Assembly (NCBI GenBank): GCA_934351835.1
Contig: CAKRJP010000002.1
Location: 140,403 to 204,402 of the forward strand
Source: an uncultured Lachnospiraceae bacterium
Lineage (GTDB): Bacteria; Bacillota; Clostridia; Lachnospirales; Lachnospiraceae
Direction of reading: 5' to 3'
DNA: 64,000 nucleotides
This document shows positions 41,396 through 50,267 of the stretch, in pieces (within the stretch, counting starts at the first letter, position 1; each line of letters begins with the position of its first letter). Both the position numbers and the translations under genes were made by a program. The notes under the pieces were generated by a model. It did no database searches and was not told the DNA's origin. It worked only from the letters and a program-made list of their open reading frames with translations.

Positions 41396-43939
41396 TTATT
41401 TTTCTATGTACTTTCTGGAATTATTCGAAGTCACCCCATGATAATTATTTCCCGGAGCAGCACTTCCCTTTTTCACCAGCACAATCTGCAAAGCCTCTAA
41501 TCGATAACCAAATCCAGATGTTCCAGATTGCTCTCCGTTTTTCGCCCAACCAAGCCAGCCATAATGCTGTGCATGCACTCTGTAATAAACATCATAACGT
41601 TTTTCCATCTCTCCGGTCAGTTTCACACAGATTGCTTCCAGGCGTTTGGACTTCCCGTTGGTTCCCGACATCTCTCCATTTTTCTTCCAGGTATTTACAT
41701 TATTTAGATTTCCCTGCCAGCCATAGCTCTGCACATGAGTGACATATCTGATATCTCCACTACAAGGCTTATCAGCTAAAGAAATCCGGATTCCTTCTAA
41801 TCGCAGACCCCTGCCACTGGTTCCTGAAATTTTTCCATCACTGACCTTTCCCTGCCAACCGATTTTCTGCACATGAGACTGATACTGGACTGAAAGCGGT
41901 TTTGCATACATCGCCTGTTTTTTTACTGAGGTAATTCCCTTATATGTAGCTTTTGGAGCATCATTTCCTTTCTTTACCAATACAATCTGTAGTGCCTCCA
42001 ACCGTTTCCCATAACCGGATGTTCCCGCAGATTCTCCATTTTTTGCCCAGCCGAGCCAGCCATAGCTTTGTGCATGAACTCGATAATAAACATCATAATG
42101 CTTTTCCATCTCTCCGGTCAGTTTAATCTTAATTGCCTCTAACCGTTTGGATTGTCCGCTGGTCCCTGATAGTTCTCCGTTTTTCTTCCAGGTATCTGAA
42201 TTATCCTGATCTCCCTGCCAGCCATAGCTTTGCACATGTGTAGTATATCTGATATCACCGCTATATGGTTTGTTCTTAATATGAATCTGGAGAGCCTCCA
42301 TCCGTTTGGACTTCCCGTTGGTTCCCGACATTTCCCCATTTTGTTTCCATGCCTGCCAGCCATAACTCTGTACATGTGTCCGATATTCTAAAGACATATT
42401 TTCATCAGATGGTTCTGGTGTCAGATCCGGTGTCGGTGTTGGATCCGGCACAGTCTCATTACTATTCACAGTAAATGCCTTAATACAGTAATTGCCCCAT
42501 GGTTCTGCGTAAAACTGATCTCCTGATTTAAACAGACTCTTCCCATTATTCTGGCTTACTTTACAATCCCAAATGAGCTTTTTACTGTAATTTTCAATAC
42601 TTGTTGCCTGTTCCTGATCTATTGCCGCCTTATCCACAGATACCACAATAGAAAATGAGCTTTCTGGTGTAATCGAAATTTCTGCATTCAACGGAATCGT
42701 ATACATTCCTGCGTACCCTGTTCTTCCAGTCGTCGTTGCTGCCTCTTGCTTCGTTCCACTGGTTGGATCATTTGGATCAGACAAGTCTGTATATACTTCT
42801 ATTGTGTATCCTACATCGGCCGCCCGCATCATTGATAACGAAACAGCCTTTAACTTTTCCGAAGACACTCCATTTTTCTTTTGTGCCGTAAAAATGTTGG
42901 CTACTGTAGTATATTGCTGACATGTATATGAGTCAAGTCCGCCATCAAGCTGATAATTATTATCGTAATTATCAGAATTTGCGAACTCATATACCCATGC
43001 CGCAGACGCCGTTGAAACACTATCATAAGACATCCAGAAATATTGCTGTGTAAATCCCCAGCTATTTCGCACTAACCAGGCCCCGTCTCTGGATGGTTTA
43101 TTCTCTCCTACAAAATTATCTTTAGAAAAATTATCATCCCATCCTACAACCATGACAGCATGACCGCCACCACTGGTATCCGTATCATAATACGTCCAAC
43201 ATTGCTTATTATCATTCCATAGCATATCGCTATAATCATGCATATATATAATTCCCACAGCACCATGATCCATGATTGCATTTTTTACACCATCCGCATT
43301 TTCTTTTATGTTTATGGTATATGCATTCTCCAAGTGTGCCACATCCGTATTGTATGCATACTGCTCGTTTAAACCATTTGTAATCGTGCTGGCAGCCTGA
43401 CTGTATGGTGCGGTTGCTTCATCAGCAGCACCAATCCACTGTGCCAGCCGTCTGGCTGCCCATAAAAAATTCCCTCCGTAACTCAGATACGGGGTATTTG
43501 TATTCTCGTTATGATATTTCGCCGAATCACCTTCTGTACCACCCAATGGATCTTTTACAAAATTATAAGTAAAATATGCTAACTGCAACTCACTCAGATC
43601 AAACATCTGATCTTTTATTCCATTTGTAATCATATCAAATTCCGCCAGTCCAAGCGCAGAAAAAGCCCAACATGTTCCATACGGATTTTGGTCTTTCACT
43701 TCTGGGTATTGGGAAAGATCTGTCTGATAAGCAGACGGTGTTCTGACAGCAGCTCTTAATCCTGCCCCGGATTGCTCTGATTCATAAACCGGTGTATGAT
43801 TGTCAATATCTGTTTCAATATACCCGCCGACTGTAACATTTGATAAATCTACTTCCGGAGATTCTTCTGCCTGCACAGATAATGCAGGTGATATTGCTAT
43901 TGATATTGATAATACTAACGCTAAAATTTTCTTCTTCAT
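41396..43939 (-). CDS. Secreted C1 (papain-like) cysteine protease with six ChW repeats
   Basis: An 847-residue exported protein. The signal peptide ends after SVQA (about residue 24). The papain domain has the catalytic Cys90 in QNPYGTCWAFSALG, His in GGGHAVMVVGWDD and Asn in WLVRNSWG. A beta-rich lectin-like domain follows (about residues 330-490), then a Pro/Thr linker. The C-terminal ~330 residues hold six clostridial hydrophobic ChW repeats, each with a GW...NGE/K...GT...G...R/K-LEA core. Repeats 2-3 and 5-6 are near copies of each other. ChW repeats may bind the cell surface or host ligands. It is the first of two genes followed by mutarotase (27 nt) and may share its transcript. Confidence 0.93.
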   Translation of the reverse strand: MKKKILALVLSISIAISPALSVQAEESPEVDLSNVTVGGYIETDIDNHTPVYESEQSGAGLRAAVRTPSAYQTDLSQYPEVKDQNPYGTCWAFSALGLAEFDMITNGIKDQMFDLSELQLAYFTYNFVKDPLGGTEGDSAKYHNENTNTPYLSYGGNFLWAARRLAQWIGAADEATAPYSQAASTITNGLNEQYAYNTDVAHLENAYTINIKENADGVKNAIMDHGAVGIIYMHDYSDMLWNDNKQCWTYYDTDTSGGGHAVMVVGWDDNFSKDNFVGENKPSRDGAWLVRNSWGFTQQYFWMSYDSVSTASAAWVYEFANSDNYDNNYQLDGGLDSYTCQQYTTVANIFTAQKKNGVSSEKLKAVSLSMMRAADVGYTIEVYTDLSDPNDPTSGTKQEAATTTGRTGYAGMYTIPLNAEISITPESSFSIVVSVDKAAIDQEQATSIENYSKKLIWDCKVSQNNGKSLFKSGDQFYAEPWGNYCIKAFTVNSNETVPDPTPTPDLTPEPSDENMSLEYRTHVQSYGWQAWKQNGEMSGTNGKSKRMEALQIHIKNKPYSGDIRYTTHVQSYGWQGDQDNSDTWKKNGELSGTSGQSKRLEAIKIKLTGEMEKHYDVYYRVHAQSYGWLGWAKNGESAGTSGYGKRLEALQIVLVKKGNDAPKATYKGITSVKKQAMYAKPLSVQYQSHVQKIGWQGKVSDGKISGTSGRGLRLEGIRISLADKPCSGDIRYVTHVQSYGWQGNLNNVNTWKKNGEMSGTNGKSKRLEAICVKLTGEMEKRYDVYYRVHAQHYGWLGWAKNGEQSGTSGFGYRLEALQIVLVKKGSAAPGNNYHGVTSNNSRKYIEK

Positions 43940-43962
43940 ATTTTCCCTCTTTAGATAATTAT

Positions 43963-44790
43963 TTACATTCCCAAAACATCCTTTATTGAATAAAATCCCG
44001 GCTCTTTATCTGCAAGATATGCCGCACAGTCGCAAGCTCCTCTGGCAAAACACTCCCAATTGTAAGAATGATGCGTAATCTCCAGCCGTTCTCCCATTCC
44101 TCCGAAAAATACCGTATGACTGCTCGGAATATTTCCGGCACGGAGTGAATGATAACCTATCGTATCCGGAATTCTCGGAGTATTTCCTTCCCGTCCGTAA
44201 ACCGCCATATCTTCTAATTCTTTTCCAAGGGTATGAGATATGATCTCACCCATCTCCTTTGAAGTTCCACTCGGTGCATCCTTTTTCCATTGGTCATGCA
44301 TTTCCAAAAGTTCAATGTCCACATCGTGTTTCTCAATGTCATCTCTTAAAATCGTGGTTGCGATCTCCAGTAACTTATTCATAACATTCACAAGTTTGGA
44401 CGTATTCGCCGCATACAACATCGGTATCTTCGCCCCGGCATCCTGGAATCGTTCCATCTCTTCCTCCGAAAATCCGGTCGTTCCACATACCAGTGCCTTC
44501 TTGTGGGCGATTGCAAGATCCAATACTTCCATCGCCATCTCTTTTGTAGAAAAATCAATGATAACGTCACACTGGTCGATCACACTTGGCAGATCATCCA
44601 AAACCGGCACTCCCAGTTCTTCCCCGACCATCGCAACAGTACCCAGATCTTTATCAATATAGTCACGTCCCTTTGGTCCGATTCCTGCAATTAGCTGCAT
44701 GTCCTCCCGGGACGCCGCAATCTGTGTGATCAGTTTACCCATTTTACCTTTGGGACCGATGATGATAAGTTTTAATTTATCAGGCAACAA
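43963..44790 (-). CDS. dapB: 4-hydroxy-tetrahydrodipicolinate reductase
   Basis: DapB reduces the dapA product in lysine, diaminopimelate and dipicolinate (spore) synthesis using NAD(P)H. The 275-residue protein has the nucleotide loop GPKGKMGK, VIIDFSTKE, CGTTGFSEEE and the active-site region MHDQWKKDAPSGTS. In the last motif the catalytic His and Lys are kept although the usual second His is Asp. The start is TTG at 44790, 6 nt after GGAG; no ATG fits. No other lysine genes are near. Confidence 0.93.
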   Translation of the reverse strand: MLPDKLKLIIIGPKGKMGKLITQIAASREDMQLIAGIGPKGRDYIDKDLGTVAMVGEELGVPVLDDLPSVIDQCDVIIDFSTKEMAMEVLDLAIAHKKALVCGTTGFSEEEMERFQDAGAKIPMLYAANTSKLVNVMNKLLEIATTILRDDIEKHDVDIELLEMHDQWKKDAPSGTSKEMGEIISHTLGKELEDMAVYGREGNTPRIPDTIGYHSLRAGNIPSSHTVFFGGMGERLEITHHSYNWECFARGACDCAAYLADKEPGFYSIKDVLGM

Positions 44791-45036
44791 ACTTCACTCC
44801 TTTCCATTACAGTTTCCTTTTTGATTTATCTCCTAAATTTATTGCTATAATAACTCCGCTATATTAATTTTAAATCTATCATAAATTCTAACTGGTATCT
44901 CTTCATCAAATGAAATTCGTATCAATAGTATAACATACTTCTTCTGGATTTTCTTCTATTCAATATAACACGAGCAAAAATAAATTCAATCGCCAAGATA
45001 TTAATAAATTCGGACTTTCACTCATCACTTAACAAA

Positions 45037-45067
45037 AAGCACTAATGAAAATTTTCCATCAGTGCTT
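45037..45067 (-). terminator. Terminator after the YoeB-like remnant
   Basis: AAGCACT (45037-45043) pairs with AGTGCTT (45061-45067) with further pairing in ATG/CAT, followed on the minus strand by TTTTG. The interval 44791-45036 upstream of dapB is AT-rich with no gene seen. Confidence 0.65.
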
Positions 45068-45072
45068 GTATT

Positions 45073-45258
45073 TCAGGTATCACCATAATGATATCCACAT
45101 GCTAATATATAAATATTTTTATCGTCTATCTTATATATCAAACGATCCTTGTCATTAATTTGTCTGCTCCAAAAAACAGACAAATTTCCCGTCAGAGGTT
45201 CCGGATTTTCATTTCCATTTTGATATAATACGTTCAGCAATAAATTTGCGTACACCAA
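45073..45258 (-). pseudogene. YoeB/Txe-family toxin remnant (N-terminally truncated)
   Basis: The open frame encodes 61 residues ending in a clear YoeB C-terminus: PEPLTGNLSVFWSRQINDKD, RLIYKID and ACGYHY. The catalytic-site Glu/Arg/His region of the RelE/YoeB fold is thus partly kept. Normal YoeB is about 85-90 residues; the first ~25 (the N-terminal helices) are missing, and the sequence upstream of the TTG at 45258 does not restore them in any frame. No antitoxin (YefM) gene is found next to it. Most likely a decayed toxin gene, although a short expressed form cannot be excluded. Confidence 0.7.
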
Positions 45259-45295
45259 CCGGAGATCAATTCTCTCTCAAAATTTTTGTATTTTC

Positions 45296-45742
45296 TTACA
45301 GGTTTTCCTGTATGAATTTTTCATTTCTGATTTTTGATTCGTTGAGTTTTTCTTTCATGATTAACATCTGAGCATCAGTACTTGAATTGTTAATAATACA
45401 GTCAACGAGTGTCCAGATGTCTTTGTCAGAAAGGTTTGTTTCAAAGCATCTTGACAGTGCTGAATCGTCAAAATGAAGTTTCCGAGATACATTATCAATT
45501 GTTGGTAATTCGAAATTAGGGTATCTTCTTTTGAATTCAGTATACCACTGTTTCTGAATCGGTCCATACATCTCATAAATATGGGAGTCATGAAGACAAC
45601 GATATGCTCCATGATTACCTTCGATGATAATTCCGGTATCTTTTATGTTGTTATAGAAATAAACGTCGTCTAAGGTTCTTGCAATTTCAATAGGCAACGC
45701 TACTGTATGGATTGGTTCGCTAGGTTTGATATTTTCGAACAT
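45296..45742 (-). CDS. Hypothetical protein, 148 residues, possibly a fragment
   Basis: I do not recognise this protein. It is soluble, mixed alpha/beta by composition, with aromatic-rich segments (YFYNNIKD, YEMYGPIQKQWYTEFKRRYP) and an acidic/amide-rich C-terminal helix. The ATG at 45742 lacks a good ribosome site. It lies in a short patch with two other decayed genes (45073-45258 and 45841-45939), so it may itself be a remnant or a passenger of a lost toxin-antitoxin or mobile module. Confidence 0.45.
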   Translation of the reverse strand: MFENIKPSEPIHTVALPIEIARTLDDVYFYNNIKDTGIIIEGNHGAYRCLHDSHIYEMYGPIQKQWYTEFKRRYPNFELPTIDNVSRKLHFDDSALSRCFETNLSDKDIWTLVDCIINNSSTDAQMLIMKEKLNESKIRNEKFIQENL

Positions 45743-45772
45743 GTGTGGAGTTCTTATTTCTTAATATCATTA

Positions 45773-45806
45773 TAATAGGCTATGACGCATAATCATAGCC
45801 TATTTT
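45773..45806 (+). terminator. Strong hairpin with T-tract in the decayed patch
   Basis: AATAGGCTATG (45773-45783) pairs with CATAGCCTATT (45792-45802), an 11-bp perfect stem, followed by TTTTG on the plus strand. No plus-strand gene precedes it, so it is an orphan terminator, consistent with a gene having been lost here. Confidence 0.65.
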
Positions 45807-45840
45807 TGTATTCTGTTTTGTTCTAAGTTAGCTCCCTTAG

Positions 45841-45939
45841 TTAAAGTTTCAGGTCTTCCTTATACCAGTATTTATCACCAATTGATACATGTTCTAAGAA
45901 CCAGTTTCCGATGGTCAACTTTTTGAAATCATCATTTTG
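45841..45939 (-). pseudogene. Short coding remnant upstream of the hypothetical gene
   Basis: On the minus strand 32 codons read QNDDFKKLTIGNWFLEHV then SIGDKYWYKEDLKL and a TAA stop, with protein-like composition. An in-frame TAG (45940-45942) immediately precedes it and no start with a ribosome site is found. It looks like the C-terminal end of a broken gene whose family I cannot name. Confidence 0.35.
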
Positions 45940-45967
45940 CTATATCAGAGTCATCCTTCTAAAACGC

Positions 45968-46900
45968 CTATATCTCATTAAAATCCGGTGCTCCGTCCAG
46001 ATCATACGGCGTTACCTGATATACATAATAATTGAGCCAGTTCGTATACAGGTTGTTCGATGTGGATCTCCAGGTCAGTAACGGCTTGTTCTCCGGATCA
46101 TTATCTTCATAATAATTCTTTGGAATATCAATTTCTAATCCTTTGGAAAGATCTCGCTTATACTCTGTATCCAGCGTCATGCGGTCATACTCCGGATGTC
46201 CCATGACAAATATCTGGCGACCTTCTTTTGCGATTGTCAGGAATGCTCCTGCTTCTTCGGATTCTGCCAGGATTGTCAGACGTTTGTCTGCACGGATCTT
46301 ATCGATTGCCACATCCGTATGACGGGAATGTGGTGCCAGGAACACATCGTCAAACCCACGTACCAACGGGATCTTACGGTTCAGTACTTTATGTTTATAG
46401 ACTCCAAATAATTTTTTATCTAACAGATATTTATCGATTCCATAATGATAATAAAGTGCTGCCTGTGCTCCCCAACAGATGTGAAGGGTTGATGTTACGT
46501 GTGTATTGGTCCACTCCATAATCTCAGTCAGCTCTTTCCAGTAATCCACTTCTTCGAAATGAATCTTCTCCACCGGTGCTCCCGTGATGATAAATCCGTC
46601 AAATTTACGGTCTTTGATGTCTGCAAAATGCTCATAGAACTGGTTCAAATGGCTCATGGCCGTATTCTTTGACTCATGGCTTGACATCGTCACAAACGTT
46701 ACATTAACCTGCAACGGTGTGTTAGACAAAAGGCGCAAAACCTGCAATTCTGTATCCTCTTTTAACGGCATAAGATTCAAAAGCCCGATTTCAATCGGAC
46801 GGATATTCTGATGCGTCGCACGATGTTCATCCATCACAAATATATTTTCGCTCTCTAAGATCTCTTTTACCGGAAGATCATTTTGTACTTTAATCGGCAT
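45968..46900 (-). CDS. metA: Homoserine O-acetyltransferase (MetA family)
   Basis: MetA activates homoserine for methionine synthesis. The 310-residue protein has the glutamine-amidotransferase-like fold with the nucleophile C142 in STLHICWGAQAALYY, His in APHSRHTDV and Glu in MGHPEYDR. Residue 111 is Glu (TGAPVE, counted from the Met start). In this family Glu111 goes with acetyl-CoA use and Gly111 with succinyl-CoA, so O-acetylhomoserine is the likely product. The gene follows the AI-2E-family gene by 15 nt. No S-box or other methionine riboswitch is seen before it. Confidence 0.95.
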   Translation of the reverse strand: MPIKVQNDLPVKEILESENIFVMDEHRATHQNIRPIEIGLLNLMPLKEDTELQVLRLLSNTPLQVNVTFVTMSSHESKNTAMSHLNQFYEHFADIKDRKFDGFIITGAPVEKIHFEEVDYWKELTEIMEWTNTHVTSTLHICWGAQAALYYHYGIDKYLLDKKLFGVYKHKVLNRKIPLVRGFDDVFLAPHSRHTDVAIDKIRADKRLTILAESEEAGAFLTIAKEGRQIFVMGHPEYDRMTLDTEYKRDLSKGLEIDIPKNYYEDNDPENKPLLTWRSTSNNLYTNWLNYYVYQVTPYDLDGAPDFNEI

Positions 46901-46915
46901 AATTGTATTCCCCTT

Positions 46916-48409
46916 TTACTTTATATTTTCCTCTTTACTGACATTTTCTAACGGTTTCTTCTCATCAGGAATAACCCCTTTTTCCGACGCCGTTTTCGTC
47001 TCAACCGTTGTTTTATTCTCCTGCTCTGTATTCTTAGTTTCTGAATGTACATATACTCCATCATCATCTACATAACTCATCTCATCATAAAAAGAAGAAT
47101 CCACCGGAAGTTTTTTCTTCTCCAAATGACCATCCATGAACATTCCTACCATATAATAAATCACCGCAAATGCAGGGACTCCCATGATCATTCCTACAAA
47201 TCCGAATAATCCGCCTCCAAGGAGGATGGCTACGATTACCCAGAACGCTGACAGACCTGTAGAATCACCAAGTATTTTCGGTCCCAGGATATTACCATCA
47301 AACTGCTGCAGGATAATGATAAATATGATGAAATACACACCTTTCATCGGATCTGCCAACATGATCAGAATTGCGCTCGGAACTGCCCCAATATAAGGAC
47401 CAAAGAATGGAATTACATTCGTAACACCTACTACCACGCTGACCAATGCCACATATGGCATATTTAAGAAATTGAGCCCCAGGAAACACAAAGCTCCAAT
47501 GATTGCTGAATCTATGATCTTTCCAATGATAAATCCACCAAAAATCTCATTGGTCTTAGTTGAAAAATGCAGGATCAAATTTGCATATCTTGCCGGAAAC
47601 AACGCATATACGGATTTTTTAATCTGCCTTACAAATGTCTCTTTTCCAAATAACAGATAGACTGAAATAATCATACCAATCAAAAAATCCATGATTGCAC
47701 CGATAATTACCGTAACACCTTCTGTCAGGTTATTCATCAGTTCATTGGTCTTGGTAAGCAGTCCCGTCTTCAACCAGTTCTGGAACATATCCGTTCCCTG
47801 AGCAAGTACTTCTTTAAAAATGCGGCTGACCGTTGAATCTCCGCTGACCAGTTCATCAATCTTAGCCACCCAGTCATTTAATTGTCTTGGCAATGTAAAG
47901 ACCAGATTACGGATACTTGAATACAATTCCGGAATGAGCATATTACAAAGCCCGATAATCAATAAGATCAACAAAATCTCTGAAATAAATATACCAATTC
48001 CTCTGGCAATCTTACTCGCATTTTCCGGTTTCTTCACACTTTTTTCCAATTCGGGTGTTAATATGCGGTCAATCCTCTTAACCAGCGGATTTAACAAAAA
48101 TGCGATGACAAATCCAACGATCACCGGTTTCAATACTTCAATAACCTTTGATACTCCATTGGACAAATTGGGAAATCTAAGCAATAAAAAATAAAACATA
48201 ATCCCCGCCGCTATAACCAAAAATGAGGTCAGTCCACGATTCATATGCTGCCTAAGTTTCGATGTACCCTTTTTATTCCCTATCTTCGGCTGATTCGCAT
48301 AATATACTTTCTGCGTTTCATTCTCATTCTCTTTTCTCCGGTCATGCATCTTGTGAATAGATTCCACACTTTCCTGTTCTAATTTTTCTATCTTTTCTTC
48401 GATTTTCAT
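46916..48409 (-). CDS. AI-2E family membrane transporter
   Basis: The 497-residue protein has a cytoplasmic N-terminal region (about 60 residues, charged), then seven to eight hydrophobic segments typical of the AI-2E/PerM family, including FLLNPLVKRID near the second helix and the FFGPYIGAVPSAILI and GNILGPKILGDSTGLSAFWV signatures. The C-terminal ~60 residues are hydrophilic and low-complexity. Members export AI-2 or act as Na+/H+ antiporters; which applies is unknown. The frame stays open to 48679, but GAGGAG sits 7 nt before the ATG at 48409 and the upstream part overlaps a DUF1540 gene and a terminator. Confidence 0.9.
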   Translation of the reverse strand: MKIEEKIEKLEQESVESIHKMHDRRKENENETQKVYYANQPKIGNKKGTSKLRQHMNRGLTSFLVIAAGIMFYFLLLRFPNLSNGVSKVIEVLKPVIVGFVIAFLLNPLVKRIDRILTPELEKSVKKPENASKIARGIGIFISEILLILLIIGLCNMLIPELYSSIRNLVFTLPRQLNDWVAKIDELVSGDSTVSRIFKEVLAQGTDMFQNWLKTGLLTKTNELMNNLTEGVTVIIGAIMDFLIGMIISVYLLFGKETFVRQIKKSVYALFPARYANLILHFSTKTNEIFGGFIIGKIIDSAIIGALCFLGLNFLNMPYVALVSVVVGVTNVIPFFGPYIGAVPSAILIMLADPMKGVYFIIFIIILQQFDGNILGPKILGDSTGLSAFWVIVAILLGGGLFGFVGMIMGVPAFAVIYYMVGMFMDGHLEKKKLPVDSSFYDEMSYVDDDGVYVHSETKNTEQENKTTVETKTASEKGVIPDEKKPLENVSKEENIK

Positions 48410-48465
48410 TTTTCGCTCCTCATTTTTGCATATAAAGCTATTATACTCTCTGAACAAAAAAGCGT

Positions 48466-48506
48466 CAATAAAAGAAAGAAGCTCCGGAAAAATCCCAAAG
48501 CTTCTT
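48466..48506 (-). terminator. Terminator between the DUF1540 and AI-2E genes
   Basis: On the minus strand AAGAAGCT (48499-48506) pairs with AGCTTCTT (48476-48483), with CC/GG pairs inside, followed by TCTTTTATT. It ends the small DUF1540 transcript, which also confirms the later start chosen for the AI-2E protein. Confidence 0.7.
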
Positions 48507-48542
48507 AACATTCTCTGAACAAATATGGTATCTGTCCTCCGA

Positions 48543-48860
48543 TTAACAGCCACAACGGAACGTTGCACATTCTGTCTGTTCACACCGGCAGGCATCACCG
48601 CCTTCAATGCTGATCTTACCCGCATGACATTTGCACGAATTATTATACTCACAGTCTGTTGCCTTACAATCAATACCACTTACAGGCGAGGCTTCTCCGG
48701 CTACATTCGAATAAGCTCCGTCACGCTTTTCTTCAAAGCTATCGCAGCAGGTTTCTTCTGCCTGCTTTGCAGAATCACCTCCTACGACAATCTTGTCAAG
48801 CGCACAATAATAATTCTTGTTATGTGCACATGTCTGTACTGTACATTTTAATTCTGGCAT
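48543..48860 (-). CDS. Cysteine-rich protein with two DUF1540 domains
   Basis: A 105-residue protein of two ~40-residue Cys modules: CTVQTCAHNKNYYCALDKI...CDSF and CKATDCEYNNSCKCHAGKI...CATF. Each has four or more Cys in the DUF1540 arrangement, suggesting small zinc- or other metal-binding folds. The family is common in spore-forming clostridia; its role is not established. The ATG at 48860 has GGAGGT 6 nt upstream and is preferred over the in-frame ATG at 48887. Confidence 0.88.
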   Translation of the reverse strand: MPELKCTVQTCAHNKNYYCALDKIVVGGDSAKQAEETCCDSFEEKRDGAYSNVAGEASPVSGIDCKATDCEYNNSCKCHAGKISIEGGDACRCEQTECATFRCGC

Positions 48861-48961
48861 AACCATACCTCCTTTTTCAAATATCAAGGTATAGTATCTC
48901 CAGTTCTCTGTACTTCATGCATTCAAAGATTCTATTTTCAGTTCTTATGTACGGAAATATA

Positions 48962-49474
48962 TTATTCGTTTCTTCCGCAACATTTCTTATATTTCTTACC
49001 AGAACCGCACGGACACGGATCATTTCTACCGATCTTCTTCGGCTTACGGATCGTTCCTGATTCTTTCTGCTCCTTGTAAAGACGCTTTAACTCTGACTCT
49101 GAGAAGATTTCTTTCCACTGAGGCAGCTCATACAGCCAGTCAGCTTTTGCATCTACCATATTCTTATATAACTTCTCTTTATCAAAAATCAGGTTGACTT
49201 CTGTATCTTCATCCATTGTCTCGATTGGGTTTGCTTCTTTTAAACTGTCATTGATACCATCTAAGAATCCCACCATAGTAAGTACTTTCTGCCCGTACTT
49301 CTCAGCAAGTTCTTTGACAGTTCCTTTTACTTCCTCGTCCGGATTTGTAAGAAGCTGCTCGTAAATCTCCTTTTCAATCTGGAAATATGTTCCCCAGAAT
49401 TTCTGAAGAGTAGCTCTGTCTGCGCTCTCATCATACGCAATATCTCTCCACTGTTCTAATAATGTATTACTCAT
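48962..49474 (-). CDS. SEC-C motif protein
   Basis: The 170-residue product is mostly alpha-helical and acidic, with no family I can name in residues 1-140. It ends in a classical SEC-C zinc motif, GRNDPCPCGSGKKYKKCCG, also found at the end of SecA. SEC-C domains bind zinc and often ribosome or SecB-type partners. The ATG at 49474 with AAAGGAG 9 nt upstream is preferred to the in-frame ATG at 49504. It is a single-gene unit. Confidence 0.82.
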   Translation of the reverse strand: MSNTLLEQWRDIAYDESADRATLQKFWGTYFQIEKEIYEQLLTNPDEEVKGTVKELAEKYGQKVLTMVGFLDGINDSLKEANPIETMDEDTEVNLIFDKEKLYKNMVDAKADWLYELPQWKEIFSESELKRLYKEQKESGTIRKPKKIGRNDPCPCGSGKKYKKCCGRNE

Positions 49475-49569
49475 ATTTCTATACTCCTTTGTATGATATT
49501 TCATTGCAATTTTTCTTTGCCCTTTATATAATATACTAAAGTCTTGATAAGATGTAAAGGATGATTCGC

Positions 49570-49854
49570 ATGAAAAATTTCAAACGTATACTGGCAGCAA
49601 TCGGTGCTGTCTTATTATTTGGTATGTATGCAAGTACACTTTTATTTGCCTTTATCGACCATTCCAAAAGCCTCGGTCTGCTAAAAGCATCCATAGTCTG
49701 CACCATTATTTTGCCTGTATTAATCTACGCATATACACTGGTGTACCGTATATCACGGCGTAATCTTGATGATCTTGATCATTTTCCGAATCAAGATCCA
49801 AAGACGCCGGATCAACACCAGGATAACGAAGATTCTAACGACAACATATCATAG
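49570..49854 (+). CDS. Small membrane protein with acidic C-terminal tail
   Basis: A 94-residue protein with two predicted transmembrane helices (about 6-28 and 40-60), a short basic stretch (YRISRR) and an acidic, Asp/Gln/Asn-rich tail. No family is recognised. The second in-frame ATG (49570) has a better spaced AAAGGA site than the one at 49561. Its 3' end overlaps the convergent small gene at 49812-49994 by 43 nt. Confidence 0.6.
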   Translation: MKNFKRILAAIGAVLLFGMYASTLLFAFIDHSKSLGLLKASIVCTIILPVLIYAYTLVYRISRRNLDDLDHFPNQDPKTPDQHQDNEDSNDNIS

Positions 49855-49994
49855 TACACAAGGGCTGATACCTCTTGTGTCTTTTCATTGTCTGTATCTT
49901 CTCTAAGTTCTTTTTCTTTATGATTTTCTTGTTCTCTCTTTGCTTTTCTTTTTGCCAGGTATTCTTCAATAGATATCACTTCATGTCTTTCCAT
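49812..49994 (-). CDS. Small charged hypothetical protein
   Basis: A 60-residue, strongly charged and probably helical protein (ISIEEYLAKRKAKREQEN, then Glu/Lys-rich) with a strong ribosome site GGAGG 7 nt before the ATG at 49994. No family is recognised. The overlap with the tail of the convergent membrane-protein gene makes its C-terminus uncertain. Confidence 0.5.
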   Translation of the reverse strand: MERHEVISIEEYLAKRKAKREQENHKEKELREDTDNEKTQEVSALVYYDMLSLESSLSWC

Positions 49995-50192
49995 ATCTGT
50001 ACCTCCTTTTTTCCGACCAGATAATCCTCCCCGAAAATCCGGTCTCATAATTATCTATACTCATATATCCGACTCTATTATTATATTGTCGTTTTCTTTA
50101 TTCTATGCAGAAAATATGTCCTTCGTGTGGCATCGGTCTAAAAAAAGCCTAAAATGAACTTAAGAAAAATATAACAAATACTCCCCAAAACA

Positions 50193-50242
50193 CAAAACTG
50201 CCAGCTTCACACGCATCACACGTTGTAAAACTGACAGTTTTT
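50193..50242 (-). terminator. Terminator downstream of purA
   Basis: On the minus strand AAAACTGtCAG (50231-50241) pairs with CTGgCAGTTTT (50194-50204) around a long loop that has its own inner pairing (ACACGcatCACACG region), followed by GTGTTTTG. It lies 26 nt after the purA stop. The rest of 50000-50190 is AT-rich with no gene. Confidence 0.6.
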
Positions 50243-50267
50243 TATCTCTCTTTTTTACCAAACAGAA

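Noticed and set aside
48410..48679. N-terminal extension of the AI-2E-family protein
   Set aside because: The extra 90 codons are the DUF1540 gene read in another frame and a terminator; a good ribosome site marks the ATG at 48409.
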